Below the pieces are notes generated by a model. That model searched no databases, had not been told where the DNA came from, and worked only from the letters and a program-made list of their open reading frames with translations. 64,000 nucleotides of DNA from Verrucomicrobiota bacterium. Lineage in GTDB: Bacteria; Verrucomicrobiota; Verrucomicrobiia; Limisphaerales; UBA11320. The stretch spans positions 62,001 through 126,000 of the forward strand of contig JACQFQ010000024.1 of NCBI GenBank assembly GCA_016199985.1, written 5' to 3'. This document shows positions 9,001 through 17,100 of the stretch, in pieces. Each line of letters starts with the position of its first letter. Position 1 is the first letter of the stretch. The translations under genes and the position numbers were made by a program.

Positions 9001-10900
9001 GGATGGGCTTCCGGACTTCCTGGTGAACGACATCGGCGATCCTGAGAATCTCCCCGACACCCTGTATTTCAGCGATCGCACGACGCAGCCCGTGCAGGTG
9101 GCGCGCGACGCCTCCTGGGATGGCCCGGTGAACAGCGGACGGCTGGCCGTTCAGATGACCGCCCCGATGCCCTCGGGCTGGTGCTATCTCCTGGTCGACG
9201 ACCCGGGCGACGGGGATTTCATCCTCCGGCAGGTGGTGCGCTCGGATGGGGTCGAGATCGCGATGAACACAAACGTCTGGACGACCGATCGCACGTTCAT
9301 CGGAGGCGGGCGACGGCCGAGACTGGAGCATGTCCTCCATCTCCTCGACTTCAACAGCACTGGAAAATACACCCTCTACTACGAGCCTGCGCCTGCGCCG
9401 GATCGCGAGGCCCCCACGAGCCGCGTCGCGGCGTTGGCGGCTCACAGCTATCCTCAGTTCAGCGTGCGATGGAGCGGCCAGGACAACGCGGGCGGAAGCG
9501 GGCTCGCCTCCTACACCATTTACGTGAGCGCCGATGGGGCGCCTTTCGCCCCCTGGCTCGCGGGGACGACGCTGAGCGGCGCGGTTTACCAGGGACAGCC
9601 GGGTCGAACCTACGCGTTCTACAGCCTGGCGACCGACGCGCAGGGCAATCAGGAGAAGGCCCCCTCCCAGCCCCAGGCGCAGACGACGGTCGATCGCCTG
9701 AACGCTCCGCCCGTGATCGCGGCCGTGACCAACGTGGTGATCAATGAAGGGCAGACGCTGGTGCTGACGCTTACGGCGGCGGACGCGGATCCTGAGGACT
9801 CGCTTACGTATCGCCTTGAGGGACCCGCTCCCTCCGGGATGGTGTTGAATCCGGCGACCGGCCGGCTGACTTGGCCGACGGGAGAGTCCGACGGCCCCGG
9901 AACCAATCGCGTTCGCGTGGTGGTGGCCGACAATGGCCAGCCGTCCCTGTCCTCGACAGGCATCGTTGCGATCGTGGTGAACGAGGTGAACACGCCGCCG
10001 TCCCTGGGGGCCGCGGCCACGCGGACGATCCGGGAGGAGCAGACGCTCACGGTGGTGTTCAAGGCCGCTGACGCCGATCTGCCCCCGCAGGCGCTGTCCT
10101 TCTCGCTGGGGGTGAACGCTCCGGCGGGCGCGAAGATCAGCCCGACCACCGGAGTGTTCTCCTGGAGGCCCAACAGCTCGCAAGGCCCCAGCACCAACCG
10201 CATCGAGGTGAGGGTGAGCGACGACGGCGTTCCGTCGATGTCGGCCACGCAGACGCTCACGGTGATCGTCAGGGACACCAGCCCGTTTAGCTTCGCGGTG
10301 GGATCGACGAATGTTTTCGCGGGCGAGACCAACAGCGTGCCGCTGCTCTTCAGCTCAAGCCTGGACCTGGCGCTGAAGACCGTGGATTTCGTTCTGGATG
10401 TTCCCGCCGACCGGCTCGCGGGCCTCGCGATTCAGGACGCCGCGGCGGGCGAGGTGTTGTCGTCGGTGCTCTCGCCGGCGGGCGGCAACTCGTCGGCGCT
10501 GCGCTTCACGCTGGATCCTTCCCAGATAGGCTCCGGGCTCCATCCCATCGCCTCTCTCAAGTTCCACGCCGTTTCCAATGCGCATTCCACGGTGGCGACG
10601 TTGCAGATGCAGAACCTGGTGGGCACTCGTTCGGACGGGGCGGCGATCACGACGGGCGGCCGGAAGGACGGCGCCGTGATTGTGGTGGGCGATGAGCCGG
10701 TGCTCTCGATGGATCCGCAGCCGCAGCTCGTGATCTATGGACGCCCCGGGCAGACCTACATCATCCAATACACCACAGAACTGACGGAGAACCCGGCCTG
10801 GAAGGAGTGGACACGCAAGACGCAGGTCGACCGCATCATGACCGTCAGCGACCTGGTTCAGGGCGCCGGCTCGGTGTTCTACCGGGTTGTCCAACCTTAG
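2..10900 (+). CDS. Giant secreted multidomain surface protein (LamG, CARDB, Calx-beta, cohesin-like), 5' partial
   Basis: The reading frame is open through the left window edge, so the N-terminus and any signal peptide are missing; more than 3600 residues remain. Domains in order, by nucleotide: beta-helix-like repeats (to about 960), two LamG jelly-roll domains (about 965-1640 and 1690-2330), four CARDB adhesion repeats each opening with D-L-x-I/V (2370-3810), about four Calx-beta repeats (3820-5040), a fifth CARDB (5045-5410), a carboxypeptidase-regulatory-like segment (about 6330-6600), a poly-glycine hinge (7125-7220), a Cys-rich segment (7260-7960), FN3-like (9400-9690), two cadherin/putative-Ig domains (9705-10290), a cohesin-like domain (10290-10650) and a C-terminal module ending F-Y-R-V-V-Q-P. 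No catalytic domain was recognised. LamG and CARDB are typical of carbohydrate or surface adhesion, so an extracellular binding or scaffold role is inferred. Domain boundaries are approximate. Confidence 0.9.
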   Translation, partial: RGLWEAISASGFNQDYGGNGMVFYNSGTFRSSAPGGSTYFSMPIVHSGVIEVLTGAVAVNVGATFQEGGVIRGPGAVQLVGGTISMGGAVTVDGGVFQLLGGVLAAGTSGALQGINNGLLEWQTGWISGSLALGEGMLTRWTTGQNKQLADFAALHNRGHVSWEDGPVFAYSVSGAATIENHASGVFTIASRTCQLTRNGASFENLFLNEGLLQLGTPSGLTTVNGWRFQQAPPGVMQLALADVDAVTGFGHYTSSSPIALGGALQATLANSFTPSPGQSFSFLSGSALTGGFTQLQLPPVADGLAWSLDDYQSTLTLRLSASHSCASPVPDLFAWFNGEDTTTDLVGRRVGRISGGVGYGLGKVGRAFHLDRSTGSIDIGLLPELQGAKEFTVMAWVRRYNAGASIAGIVGKWDVSPCTRDNSFLLYMGEGAASGNGAFSVDFSNNNCASAGGVNSIPAGEWVHVAGVWRSSDGFIGFYKNGVLESSAQGGLGATMKWHSAYPARIGEWGVLRDSQYKFPGDIDEVMLFSRALSAGEIAGIVGAGEAGICRSNAPCLPPTPSLAAWWPGDGNPSDGAGVNAGSLSGGAGFDAGYVGQAFRFDGVDDAVTIQDDVRLRPASLSFSAWIMAEDTQRPPQPIFGKATGTGNAMSYSLRLETGGQIRLQLENPAQPARATWISSRGLEPYHWYHVAATWEGKQGQQSDATLYIDGVPQASSFDQAGYAAGFTPGYAALPALIGRDPQPTGFFKGLVDELALFNKALTAGEVAALFDSGSSGFCRPGSTNLPPRSSLPDLRIAQVSAPVSVAMGQSVSLVFTITNPAASAAVGPWANQILVSTTASESNALALGSFSFVGLLGASNSVTVTQDVQLPIGLSGTYYFGVRTDSGGSVAEGVETNNVGFSSQPTDILAPDLQITDVRGPDSALLGQGIPVVFTLRNAGNTVATPPWNQQIRIAADGAGSGAIGVADIPFPSPLGAGASVVITQSVILPLSVIGDRYLGVVADLGNKVAESIENNNTGWAQKPIHIAGPDLVVAAVSGPASARFGDSVALSFTVSNAGPAATTASWTDRVYLSASPSSVLGAQLLSSMAGSPLAPGASYTRVFNATLPLSASSVPGDYNLVVVADADNAQIEASESNNAASAPWAVAFPPLPDLAITSVSPPSAAQAGLGVLVSWSVTNRGGLDLASSAWTERVGASNSSGAVLALAEYRYTNDLPVHGFLSRTQAVAMPADLAAGDYLFFVTADSLSEIVEVNEANNSRFADGATSVAAQLSLISERDEVIEGEPPFHLTLTRNGSLAAPLEVTIEQNAADRLVMTNHVTIPAGARSALLVATPIHNGVIEEDVLVVIQASAPGQLGATAAVRLRNIDLPRLALALGAPSVLEGNSVTGVVSRVAGLDRDLAVVLQRSDPSRLDAPLSLIIPSNSLGVVFTIASIENSLVEGSVTNELVASAIGFSPAGASLAILDNDIPSVVLTLVSTNVSEGDGPLATRATLTRAPVTGVPLVVDLVSSDPSRAQLPPTLVIPANQASVDFAVAAIDNTVVDGDALVSLRVFLRASGSTIDLAEGTGALLRVRDDDGPVLSMTVAKDVVREGLNPATTATVSRNSSTASALVVNLSSDNPGAATVPSQATIPAGQRAVSFPIASVDDGVPSGNRRVLLTAQAAGHGPAYGSLVISDIQLPDLVITSVRVPATALTDTFVSVGCRVENQGVAKTGSNILVRFYLSSDAVLGNDAVIAENVFATPLSPGDFFEQTLQFHTPSSSGPYWIIATVDPENRVTEIREDNNTAVAPAPVNVQAAYGATLQASIQTGVSPTNVVLSGVATSRGGGPAASVPVNVHVYLRETHRVQQAITDGAGRFSTVFTSFANEAGHYQAGAAHPGEAEAPIQATFDLMGMRVSPAGLAVLVLEGTSVTGRVDVVNLGELPLQGLTATVIEKSENLEASVQLDASSVDSLGSAALRFIVRAQNTSVQQAIVKARVRSDGGLTAEATLFVGVKPLRSRLVVNPTTLDSSMAIGGQQRVQFSIVNDGGVPSSPITLSVPSLPWLTIASTNPLPPLAPGQSNLVTLLLTPDSQVTLGQYPGSLVAASDDSNVTIPFTFLAMSEALGDLKVEALDELTYYGVGAPKIANALVVLSDPVTQTIVTNGFTDVLGAFYIPRLREAYYNLEVTADQHTSYKGTVLVRGGVTNELQAFLSRQMVQYRWTVVPTTIEDRTRITLESTFETVVPVPVVTMDPPVLDLSDIQGDLSQVTVTVTNHGLIAANDFKLSVGSHPDWSVTPLVTDFGKLPARSSLTVPVTIRRLSAGGAPGLASVGSAGGAPRGFGLAGSGTGPCAFSMGACWTLICGGKTNEYCVTMPIINAGYCPSFGGNGGGGGGGGGGGGGGFGGGGGGGGGGGGGGGWPYIPGPPVRGDTFVNKPAYSQPITCQCDPGSYVPFCLNMSAAETVLGAAAKAVTAAISTIPNFKASAKVEASAKLCTCCDKDGLGMKVDASAGMKINAGFSIPLVGNKVTGSYSENGYEVKYDFALGCFFEPSFSASGTIQGKTDCHFKNPQACAEASVNADLAVVCRVGGTVSFEQDGVEMGKQGAELYVTIKSGVSGSVKYCIGQGLTGQICAKSVTLEGGAKVKFGNFGYDIVLKQDLTPSFCYPSSPKKAEWDEIALRADAEILAAADKLSRTLPQMNFAQTYVPATPLLVTAPTPKSKLGLADTTEESGICAKVKLRLDQDLILTRNAFNATLELDNLSAASGLENVQVLINITDKNGQPANEVFGIRDPVVAGLTAVDGTGALGAASSGSATWILVPTRAAAPDGPVDYGVGGVLIYQQDGHEITIPLFSAPITVYPDPALSVQYFHQRDVFSDDPFTPEVEPSVPFVLGVVVDNHGKGTAKNVRIISGQPRIVENQKGLLIDFKIIGSQVNHQPQTPSLTANFGEIAPGQRGVGLWYLTSTLQGQFEDYKATFEHLDSLGKTNLSLIDEVTIHEMIHLVQAPGPFEDGLPDFLVNDIGDPENLPDTLYFSDRTTQPVQVARDASWDGPVNSGRLAVQMTAPMPSGWCYLLVDDPGDGDFILRQVVRSDGVEIAMNTNVWTTDRTFIGGGRRPRLEHVLHLLDFNSTGKYTLYYEPAPAPDREAPTSRVAALAAHSYPQFSVRWSGQDNAGGSGLASYTIYVSADGAPFAPWLAGTTLSGAVYQGQPGRTYAFYSLATDAQGNQEKAPSQPQAQTTVDRLNAPPVIAAVTNVVINEGQTLVLTLTAADADPEDSLTYRLEGPAPSGMVLNPATGRLTWPTGESDGPGTNRVRVVVADNGQPSLSSTGIVAIVVNEVNTPPSLGAAATRTIREEQTLTVVFKAADADLPPQALSFSLGVNAPAGAKISPTTGVFSWRPNSSQGPSTNRIEVRVSDDGVPSMSATQTLTVIVRDTSPFSFAVGSTNVFAGETNSVPLLFSSSLDLALKTVDFVLDVPADRLAGLAIQDAAAGEVLSSVLSPAGGNSSALRFTLDPSQIGSGLHPIASLKFHAVSNAHSTVATLQMQNLVGTRSDGAAITTGGRKDGAVIVVGDEPVLSMDPQPQLVIYGRPGQTYIIQYTTELTENPAWKEWTRKTQVDRIMTVSDLVQGAGSVFYRVVQP
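7125..7220 (+). repeat. Poly-glycine-coding G-rich tract inside the giant protein
   Basis: Almost uninterrupted GGN codons (ggg, ggc, gga, ggt) encode two runs of about 14 glycines separated by a single Phe, just before W-P-Y-I-P-G-P-P. The plus strand has many runs of three or more G and could form G-quadruplexes. At the protein level it is a flexible linker between the Ig/CARDB part and the Cys-rich part. Such tracts expand and contract easily and are prone to assembly error. Confidence 0.85.
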
Positions 10901-11002
10901 TGGCGGGCTCCGAGGAGGCTTGACGTCCGAAAACTTTCGCTGAGCATGTCCTCGGCGACGGGATTCGTTCGTCGAAGTTCTGAAACACAACAAACCACTC
11001 AT

Positions 11003-11455
11003 ATGAGCGCCACAAGCACCGGCCCTGAGCACCGACTCGTTCAACCCTATTTGTTTTTCAACGGCTGTTGCGAGCAAGCCGTCGAGTTTTACCGCAAGGC
11101 GATTGGCGCGGAGGTGCTCTTCACGATGCGGTTCAAAGACAGCCCGGAGCCCCATCCGCCTGGAATGGTTCCGCCGGGGTTTGAGAACAAGATCATGCAC
11201 ACCAGTTTTCGCGTGGGCACGACCACCCTGATGGCTTCGGATGGCTGCTCCACTGAAAAGGCGAATTTCGGCGGGTTCTCCCTTTCGATTTCGCTGGGAA
11301 GCGCGGCGGAGGCCGACCGCGTGTTCGCCGCCCTGGCCGAGGGCGGTCATGTGCGAATGCCGATGGCGAAAACTTTCTGGTCCCCACGGTTTGGGATGGT
11401 CATGGACCCCTTCGGCGTCTGTTGGATGGTCAGCGTGCCGGGAGCCAATTCATGA
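11003..11455 (+). CDS. VOC-superfamily (PhnB-like glyoxalase fold) protein
   Basis: About 150 residues. The N-terminal pattern Y-L-F-F-N-G..A-V-E-F-Y-R-K-A-I-G-A-E and the C-terminal D-P-F-G-V-C-W are the signatures of the PhnB/3-demethylubiquinone methyltransferase-like branch of the vicinal-oxygen-chelate superfamily. Substrate unknown; members are cytoplasmic and dimeric. An upstream in-frame ATG at 10946 exists, but the extra 19 residues are unlike the family, so I take 11003. It is followed by DoxX-like and SRPBCC genes on the same strand, a set commonly seen together in soil bacteria, often with a SigJ-type ECF factor that is absent here. Probably one operon. Confidence 0.85.
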   Translation: MSATSTGPEHRLVQPYLFFNGCCEQAVEFYRKAIGAEVLFTMRFKDSPEPHPPGMVPPGFENKIMHTSFRVGTTTLMASDGCSTEKANFGGFSLSISLGSAAEADRVFAALAEGGHVRMPMAKTFWSPRFGMVMDPFGVCWMVSVPGANS

Positions 11456-11494
11456 ACACCGCCGCGGCAAAACCCGTTTCCTCCCCTCGCTGAA

Positions 11495-11914
11495 ATGAAG
11501 ATCGCCTCCACCATCGTCGGCGCGTTGCTCGGGTTCGCCTTCATCGCCTCGGGTCTGCTTGTGCTGCTGAAGCTCGGTCCGCAGCCGCCGCCACCGCCCG
11601 AAGGGAGCGCCGCCGCTCATTTCATGGCCGCGTTCATGACGACCGGCTACATGTCCTTTGTGAAGGTGTGCGAGGTGATGGGCGGATTGCTTGTGGCGAT
11701 CCCCAAGACCCGTCGCGCCGGCCTGCTCGTGCTCGGCCCGATTCTCATCAACATCCTGGCGTTTCACGCGTTCGTCGCCGGCGGCAAGGATTTGCTTTCG
11801 CCTCCCCTGCTTGTGCTGTGCGCCATGGCGTTGTTCCTGACTTGGGTTGAGCGCTGCGCTTTTGCCCGCTTCCTTATCAATAAACCGTCCGATCCGGCGC
11901 GAACCTCATCCTAG
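11495..11914 (+). CDS. DoxX-like small integral membrane protein
   Basis: 139 residues with four predicted hydrophobic segments (about residues 5-26, 48-66, 75-95 and 102-120). The start (MKIASTIVGALLGFAFIASG), the Pro-rich loop after helix 1 and the conserved M-G-G-L-L/P-K-T-R-R stretch resemble the DoxX/DUF6 group of inner-membrane proteins. Function is unknown; some DoxX relatives take part in thiol or redox stress. It begins 40 bases after the VOC gene and precedes an SRPBCC gene, which suggests co-transcription. No good Shine-Dalgarno is visible. Confidence 0.75.
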   Translation: MKIASTIVGALLGFAFIASGLLVLLKLGPQPPPPPEGSAAAHFMAAFMTTGYMSFVKVCEVMGGLLVAIPKTRRAGLLVLGPILINILAFHAFVAGGKDLLSPPLLVLCAMALFLTWVERCAFARFLINKPSDPARTSS

Positions 11915-11972
11915 GACCAAGGCGGATCCTCCCGTCCCGACGCCTCTACCATCATCCACTCTAGAGAAAACC

Positions 11973-12518
11973 ATGATCAAGAAACTGCTCCTCGGCTTCA
12001 TCGCGCTCGTCGTCGTCTTCCTTCTCTTTGCGGCCACCCGTCCCGCTGATTTCCGCGTTGAGCGCAGCGCGACACTGTCGGCTTCCCCGGCCGCGTTGTT
12101 TGCCCAGGTGAACGACCATCACAAATTCACCGTGTGGAATCCATTCATGAAAATCGACCCGCATGTGAAAAACACATACAGCGGCCCGGATTCGGGCGTC
12201 GGCTCGGTTTGCAGCTGGGACGGGAACAGCGATATCGGGGCGGGAAGCTCCACCATCATTGAGAGCAAGCCGGGAGAGCTGGTCCGTTGCAAGATGGACT
12301 GGAAGCGGCCCATGGAAGGCACGAGCACCGTGGAATTCACCTTCAAGCCGGTTGGCGACAAGACGCTCGTGACGTGGGCGATGTACGGCAGGAACAGCTT
12401 CCTGGGGAAAGTGGTGAGCGTGTTCATGGATTGCGACAAGATGGTGGGACCGCAGTTCGAGAAAGGCCTCATCGACCTCGGCGCCGTGGCCGCCGCCTCC
12501 GCCCCGCCGCTGAAATAG
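11973..12518 (+). CDS. SRPBCC (START/polyketide cyclase-like) protein with N-terminal membrane anchor
   Basis: 181 residues. Residues 1-21 (MIKKLLLGFIALVVVFLLFA) form a hydrophobic anchor or signal. The rest has the SRPBCC layout: an early R-S-A-T-L-S-A-S-P-A-A-L-F beta-alpha element, F-T-V-W-N-P-F in the conserved W-N/S-P-W position, a central E-F-T-F-K-P strand, and a long C-terminal helix ending in a cluster of small residues. Such proteins bind small hydrophobic ligands in a helix-grip cavity; ligand unknown. An upstream start at 11847 would overlap the DoxX gene and lacks family similarity, so 11973 is chosen. Third gene of the VOC-DoxX-SRPBCC cluster. Confidence 0.82.
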   Translation: MIKKLLLGFIALVVVFLLFAATRPADFRVERSATLSASPAALFAQVNDHHKFTVWNPFMKIDPHVKNTYSGPDSGVGSVCSWDGNSDIGAGSSTIIESKPGELVRCKMDWKRPMEGTSTVEFTFKPVGDKTLVTWAMYGRNSFLGKVVSVFMDCDKMVGPQFEKGLIDLGAVAAASAPPLK

Positions 12519-12643
12519 AAACGGGCCGGGAAGTTGAACCGCAACGACGCAACGGACGCGACGAAGACAGGGGTTCAACAACCGAGCGAAAGATCGCGGC
12601 GCGACTCTTGCGTGAAATGGCGTCGACGCCATACTGCTCCCGC

Positions 12644-14059
12644 ATGAAGCGCATTTTTTCCTCCATCGTTCTCCTTGTTGCCGCAAGCGCCTCGGCCGCC
12701 GAATCCTGGTGGCCTCAGTTCCGCGGGCCCAATTGCTCCGGTGTTTCGGAGACCGCGCGGCCGCCCGCCGCCTTCGGCCCGGGCGACCATGAACTGTGGA
12801 GAGTACCGGTCCCTCCCGGCGCGTCGTCTCCGGTTTCGTGGGGCGATCGCGTTTTTCTGAGCGCCTTCGACGGGGGCAGGCTGGAGGTCCATTGTTACGC
12901 GGCCAAGGACGGACGGCCCCTCTGGAAGCGCGCTGTGCCGGTGGTGAAGCTCGAGGAGTTTCATTCAGCGGAGGGCAGCCCCGCGGCGTCGAGCTGCGCG
13001 ACGGAGGGTCGCCGCGTGGTGAGTTACTTCGGCAGCTATGGGTTGATCTGCCATGACTTTGAGGGGAAGGAGCTCTGGCGCCATCCCTTGCCTCTCGCCG
13101 AGACCACGGGCGGTTTCGGCACGGGCAGCTCTCCGACGCTGACAAAGGATCTCGTCCTCCTCAATCGCGACATGATGCATGGATGCTCGCTGGTGGCGGT
13201 GAATCTCAAAACCGGCCGACTGGCCTGGCAGACCTCGCGTCCCGATGTCACCCAAAGCTACGGATCGACGATTCTGTGGAATAACAGCGGCGTGGAGGAG
13301 ATCGTGATGTCCGGATCCTTGAAGCTGAAGGCCTACGATCCCAAGACAGGGAAAGAGAAGTGGTCGCTGGCGGGCATGCCTTCCTTCACCTGCACGACGC
13401 CGGTCGCCGGCGACGGACTGCTGTTCTTCGCGGGGTGGTCCCCGGGCAAGTCGGACCAACCCATGCCCACCTTCGAGCAGACCGCGGCCGCCTTCGACAA
13501 GAACAAGGACGGAGCGATCACGCCCGACGAGGTGAAAGGCACGCCGCTCGAGACCTTCTTTCGCGCGCAGGATCTCAACGGCGACGGAAAGATCACGGCC
13601 GAGGACGTCGCGGGCATGAAGGCGATGATGTCGAAAGGCGAGAACCTGCTCGTGGCTGTTCGTCCCGGAGGCAAGGGCGAGCTCGGCGAGAACCAGGTCG
13701 CTTGGAAGCAAACACGCGGACTCCCCTATGTGCCTTCGCCGCTCTATTACCGAGGTCGGGTCTACCTGGTGAAGGACGGCGGGATGGTTTCGAGCTACGA
13801 CGCCAAGACCGGAAGCATCGGTTATCAGCAGGAACGGCTAAACGCCCAGGGCAGCTACTACGCGTCGCCCGTTGCGGCGGACGGCCGGATCATCGTCGCG
13901 TCGCTGGACGGGAAGGTGACGGTTTTTGCCGCCGGCGGGGATGCGCCCAAGGTTCTTCATCAAGCCGACTTCAAGGAGCGGATCGCCGCCACGCCGGCGC
14001 TTGTGGAGAATAGGATCTACATGCGAACCGCCACGGCGCTGTACGCTTTTGGAGAATAG
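12644..14059 (+). CDS. Exported PQQ-like beta-propeller protein with inserted EF-hand pair
   Basis: 471 residues, start chosen at the signal peptide (MKRIFSSIVLLVAASASAAES). The mature part opens W-W-P-Q-F-R-G-P-N, the hallmark opening of verrucomicrobial and planctomycetal outer-membrane-biogenesis/PQQ-like propellers. Blades with A-Y-D-P-K-T-G-K-E-K-W and S-Y-D-A-K-T-G motifs follow. Between blades (about residues 280-330) lie two EF-hand loops, D-K-N-K-D-G-A-I-T and D-L-N-G-D-G-K-I-T, which probably bind calcium. No PQQ-dehydrogenase catalytic residues are evident, so an enzymatic role is not claimed; a BamB-like scaffold or ligand-binding role is as likely. It stands alone and converges with the kinase gene. 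Confidence 0.85.
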   Translation: MKRIFSSIVLLVAASASAAESWWPQFRGPNCSGVSETARPPAAFGPGDHELWRVPVPPGASSPVSWGDRVFLSAFDGGRLEVHCYAAKDGRPLWKRAVPVVKLEEFHSAEGSPAASSCATEGRRVVSYFGSYGLICHDFEGKELWRHPLPLAETTGGFGTGSSPTLTKDLVLLNRDMMHGCSLVAVNLKTGRLAWQTSRPDVTQSYGSTILWNNSGVEEIVMSGSLKLKAYDPKTGKEKWSLAGMPSFTCTTPVAGDGLLFFAGWSPGKSDQPMPTFEQTAAAFDKNKDGAITPDEVKGTPLETFFRAQDLNGDGKITAEDVAGMKAMMSKGENLLVAVRPGGKGELGENQVAWKQTRGLPYVPSPLYYRGRVYLVKDGGMVSSYDAKTGSIGYQQERLNAQGSYYASPVAADGRIIVASLDGKVTVFAAGGDAPKVLHQADFKERIAATPALVENRIYMRTATALYAFGE

Positions 14060-14142
14060 CAACGGACGGAACGCTCCCCTGGATGGGCCTTCCCACTTTC
14101 AGGCGGGCGCGGGGCGGATTGAGGGACACGATCAGGAAGCGT

Positions 14143-17100
14143 TCACCGAATCCCCGCGTCTCGTTCGAAGCCGCGCGTGGCGTCCCAGATCCAGACATGG
14201 CCGTCGCTGCTCGCCGCGGCGAGTCGCGCGCCTTCAGGGCTCCAGGCGACGTCGTGGAACATTCCGGACTTGCCCCGGAGCACAAAGGTTTCCTCCCCCC
14301 TGCGCGGGTCCCAAATTCGCACGGAGTTGTCAAGACTCGCCGATGCCAGTCGCGTTCCGTCGGGGCTCCACGCCACCGAGTCCACAAAATCGTTGTGGCC
14401 GCGCAGGGTCGAGAGTTTCTGGCCTGTCGCAACATCCCACGCGATCACTTGAAAGTCGCTGGAGGCGGACGCCAGCCGCTTGCCGTCGAGGTTCCATGCG
14501 ACTTTCAGGACGCTGCCTCTGTGGCCGTTGAGGCTGGCCAGTTCCGCGCGACGCACAGGATCCCAGATCTTCACTCGCGAGTCCTGCCAGGCGCCGGAGG
14601 CCAGTCGATCTCCGTTCGGACTCCAGGCGAGCGAGCGCACCCGGGTCTTGTGGCCTTGATAAGCGTGGATCGCCGCGCCCGGCTTGATTCCTTCAATCAC
14701 ACGGATGGTTCCATCCTCGGCGCCCGCGGCGAGGCGCTCGCCGTCAGGGCTCCACGCAACGCACCAAACGCATCCGTGTTCGGCAGGCAGCGCAAGGAGC
14801 TCGCGACCGCTGGCGACCTCGCAAACTTTGATCGCGCCGTTCTGGCCGGACGAGGCGATCCGCGTTCCATCGGGGCTCCAGGCGACGGAGCGGATGAGTC
14901 CGATCTGGTCGATGCTTTCTCCCCTGTCGTGGGTTTTAATGGAGAGGACCTCCTCGCGGGTTGCCGGATTCCAAATCCGAACTTTGCCATCGTCACCACC
15001 CGACGCCAGGCGCTTGCCGTTCGGGCTCCAGGCCACCGCCATCGCGCGTAAGGCATGTCCCGGCAGCAAGCACGACTCCTGATCCCGTAGGAAGTCCCAG
15101 ACCCGCATGCTTCCATCGGCGCACCCGGAGGCGAGACGCCCATCCGGTCCCCAGGAGAGCGAAGTCACCGCTTGAGTATTCCCGCGGAGCGTGGCGGCTT
15201 CTCGGCCCGTGTCCGTGTCCCAGATCTTTACGGTTTCGTCCATGCTTCCCGTGGCCAGCCGGTTTCCGTTGGGTTCCCATGCGATGGACGTGATCCCATG
15301 GGAGTGTCGCAGCGGGCCGAGGACGACCTTCTCTGAAGCGACGTCCCAGACGCTCACAAAGAAATCATTCGCGCTCGTCGACGCAAGCCGACTGCTGTCG
15401 GGGCTCCACGCCAGATGGTAGATCGTGTCGACGTGCGCCCGCAGCGCGGTGATTCTGGCTCCGGCCCGGGCGCCGGAGATCGATACTGTTCCGTCGAAAT
15501 GTCCCGTCGCGAGGAGTTTGTCGTCGGGGCTCCAGGCCCCTGAGGAGACCGCGCCCGGATGGGTCGTCTCCGCGGCCAGCACGCCCGTCCGGGAGTCCCA
15601 GATCTTGATCTGCCCGTCCTCCCCCCAGGCGGCGATGCGTGAGCCATCCGCGCTATAGGCGATCGATACGACCGCCGATGGGAGCCCGCGAAGCACTCTC
15701 AATTCCTGGCCGGAGGGCGTCGCCCAGACATGAACCGTTCCGTCCCTGGCGCCCGCGGCGAGTTGACTGCCATCCGTGTTCCAGTCAAGCCAGCTGCTGC
15801 CCCAGTAGGGAACCCAGGCTGCGGGGCCGCGGATAACCAGGGTGGCCTGTTCACGATCGGCGTCCCAAATTCGAATCACGCCGTCGGGCAGCCCTTCGGC
15901 GAGTCGTTTCGTGCCGACATGCCAGGCCACGGTGGAGGGGTTCAAGCCGCTGCCGCTTTCCGTGAAGGTTCGCAGGTCTTGATATGGCAGGGAGTTGAGG
16001 TAGTACCATTCCCAGCCTCGGCGGTCTTTCGAGGACTTCCGCGGAATCCATTTGGCGAGAAGTTCCCGCATTCGCGGCAGGCCGCGATGTTCCCGCCAGG
16101 TCTGCACCGCCAGATGCATCTGCGCGTCATAGAGATTCTCCTCCGCGACTTCGGTTTGGCGGTCGGCGCGGATCCGTTGCTCGGTCGCCTCGCGTTGCGC
16201 GGCCTGAGCCTGAATGAGGTTTCTCTCGGCCAGACCTTTCTGCTCGCTTGCGCGCGTCGCCTCTCTTTGAGCGATGGACGCGCTCTCCCGGGCTCGCTGT
16301 TCAGCGCGCGTGGCGCGCACCGCCTGCCAGAGGCTCACTGAGGTTGCGGTGATCAGCATCGCCAGGATCCCGATGGCTGCGCCGAGCGCGGCGCGATGCC
16401 GGCGGGCGAACTTGCGGAAGGCATAGGCGGCGCCTGCCGCCACCGCATGGACGGGCTCATCGGACAGATAGCGCCCAATGTCGGCGGCGAGGTCGCTGGC
16501 GGTTTCATAGCGCCGCGCGCGATCCTTCTCGATGGCCTTCATCACGATCCAGTCCAGCTCCCCTTTCAGCGCGGAAGGGGCGATGTTGGAGTGCGCGGTC
16601 CCCGCTTTTGCCCGCGTTTGGGTCAGCCGAGTGCTCGGCCTCGGCGGCTCATCCTCCTTGATGATGCGTCGCATCTCGTCGTAGCCGGCGGAAAGCAGGG
16701 TCTGGACGTCGAAGGGAGGCTGCCCGACCAGCAGGGTGTAGAGCAGAACGCCGAGGCTGTAGATGTCGGAACGCGTGTCGACGTCGAGCCCGCTCATCGC
16801 CGCCTGCTCCGGGCTCATGTACGCCGGAGTGCCCAGGAATTGCTCGAACCGTGTGAAGAGGGTCTGGTCCGTCAGTCTGCCCTGTGTGGCTTTGGCAATG
16901 CCGAAGTCGATCACCTTCGCCACCGGCTTGTCCCCATGCAGGGTCACCATCACATTCGATGGCTTGATGTCCCGGTGGATGACTCCCTTCTGGTGGGCGT
17001 GATTGACGGCGGCGCAGACGTCGCGAAACAGCTCCAGGCGCTGGCGCACTCCGAACTTCTGGTCGTCGCAAAATTGGGTGATCGGGATGCCTCGCACCAG

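Noticed and set aside
7025..10183. Long antisense open frame of 1052 codons opposite the giant protein gene
   Set aside because: Arg/Gly/His-rich low-information translation typical of the complement of GC-rich coding DNA; the plus-strand frame has clear domains.
10946..11002. Upstream start for the VOC gene
   Set aside because: Extra residues are not seen in the family and there is a better ATG at 11003.
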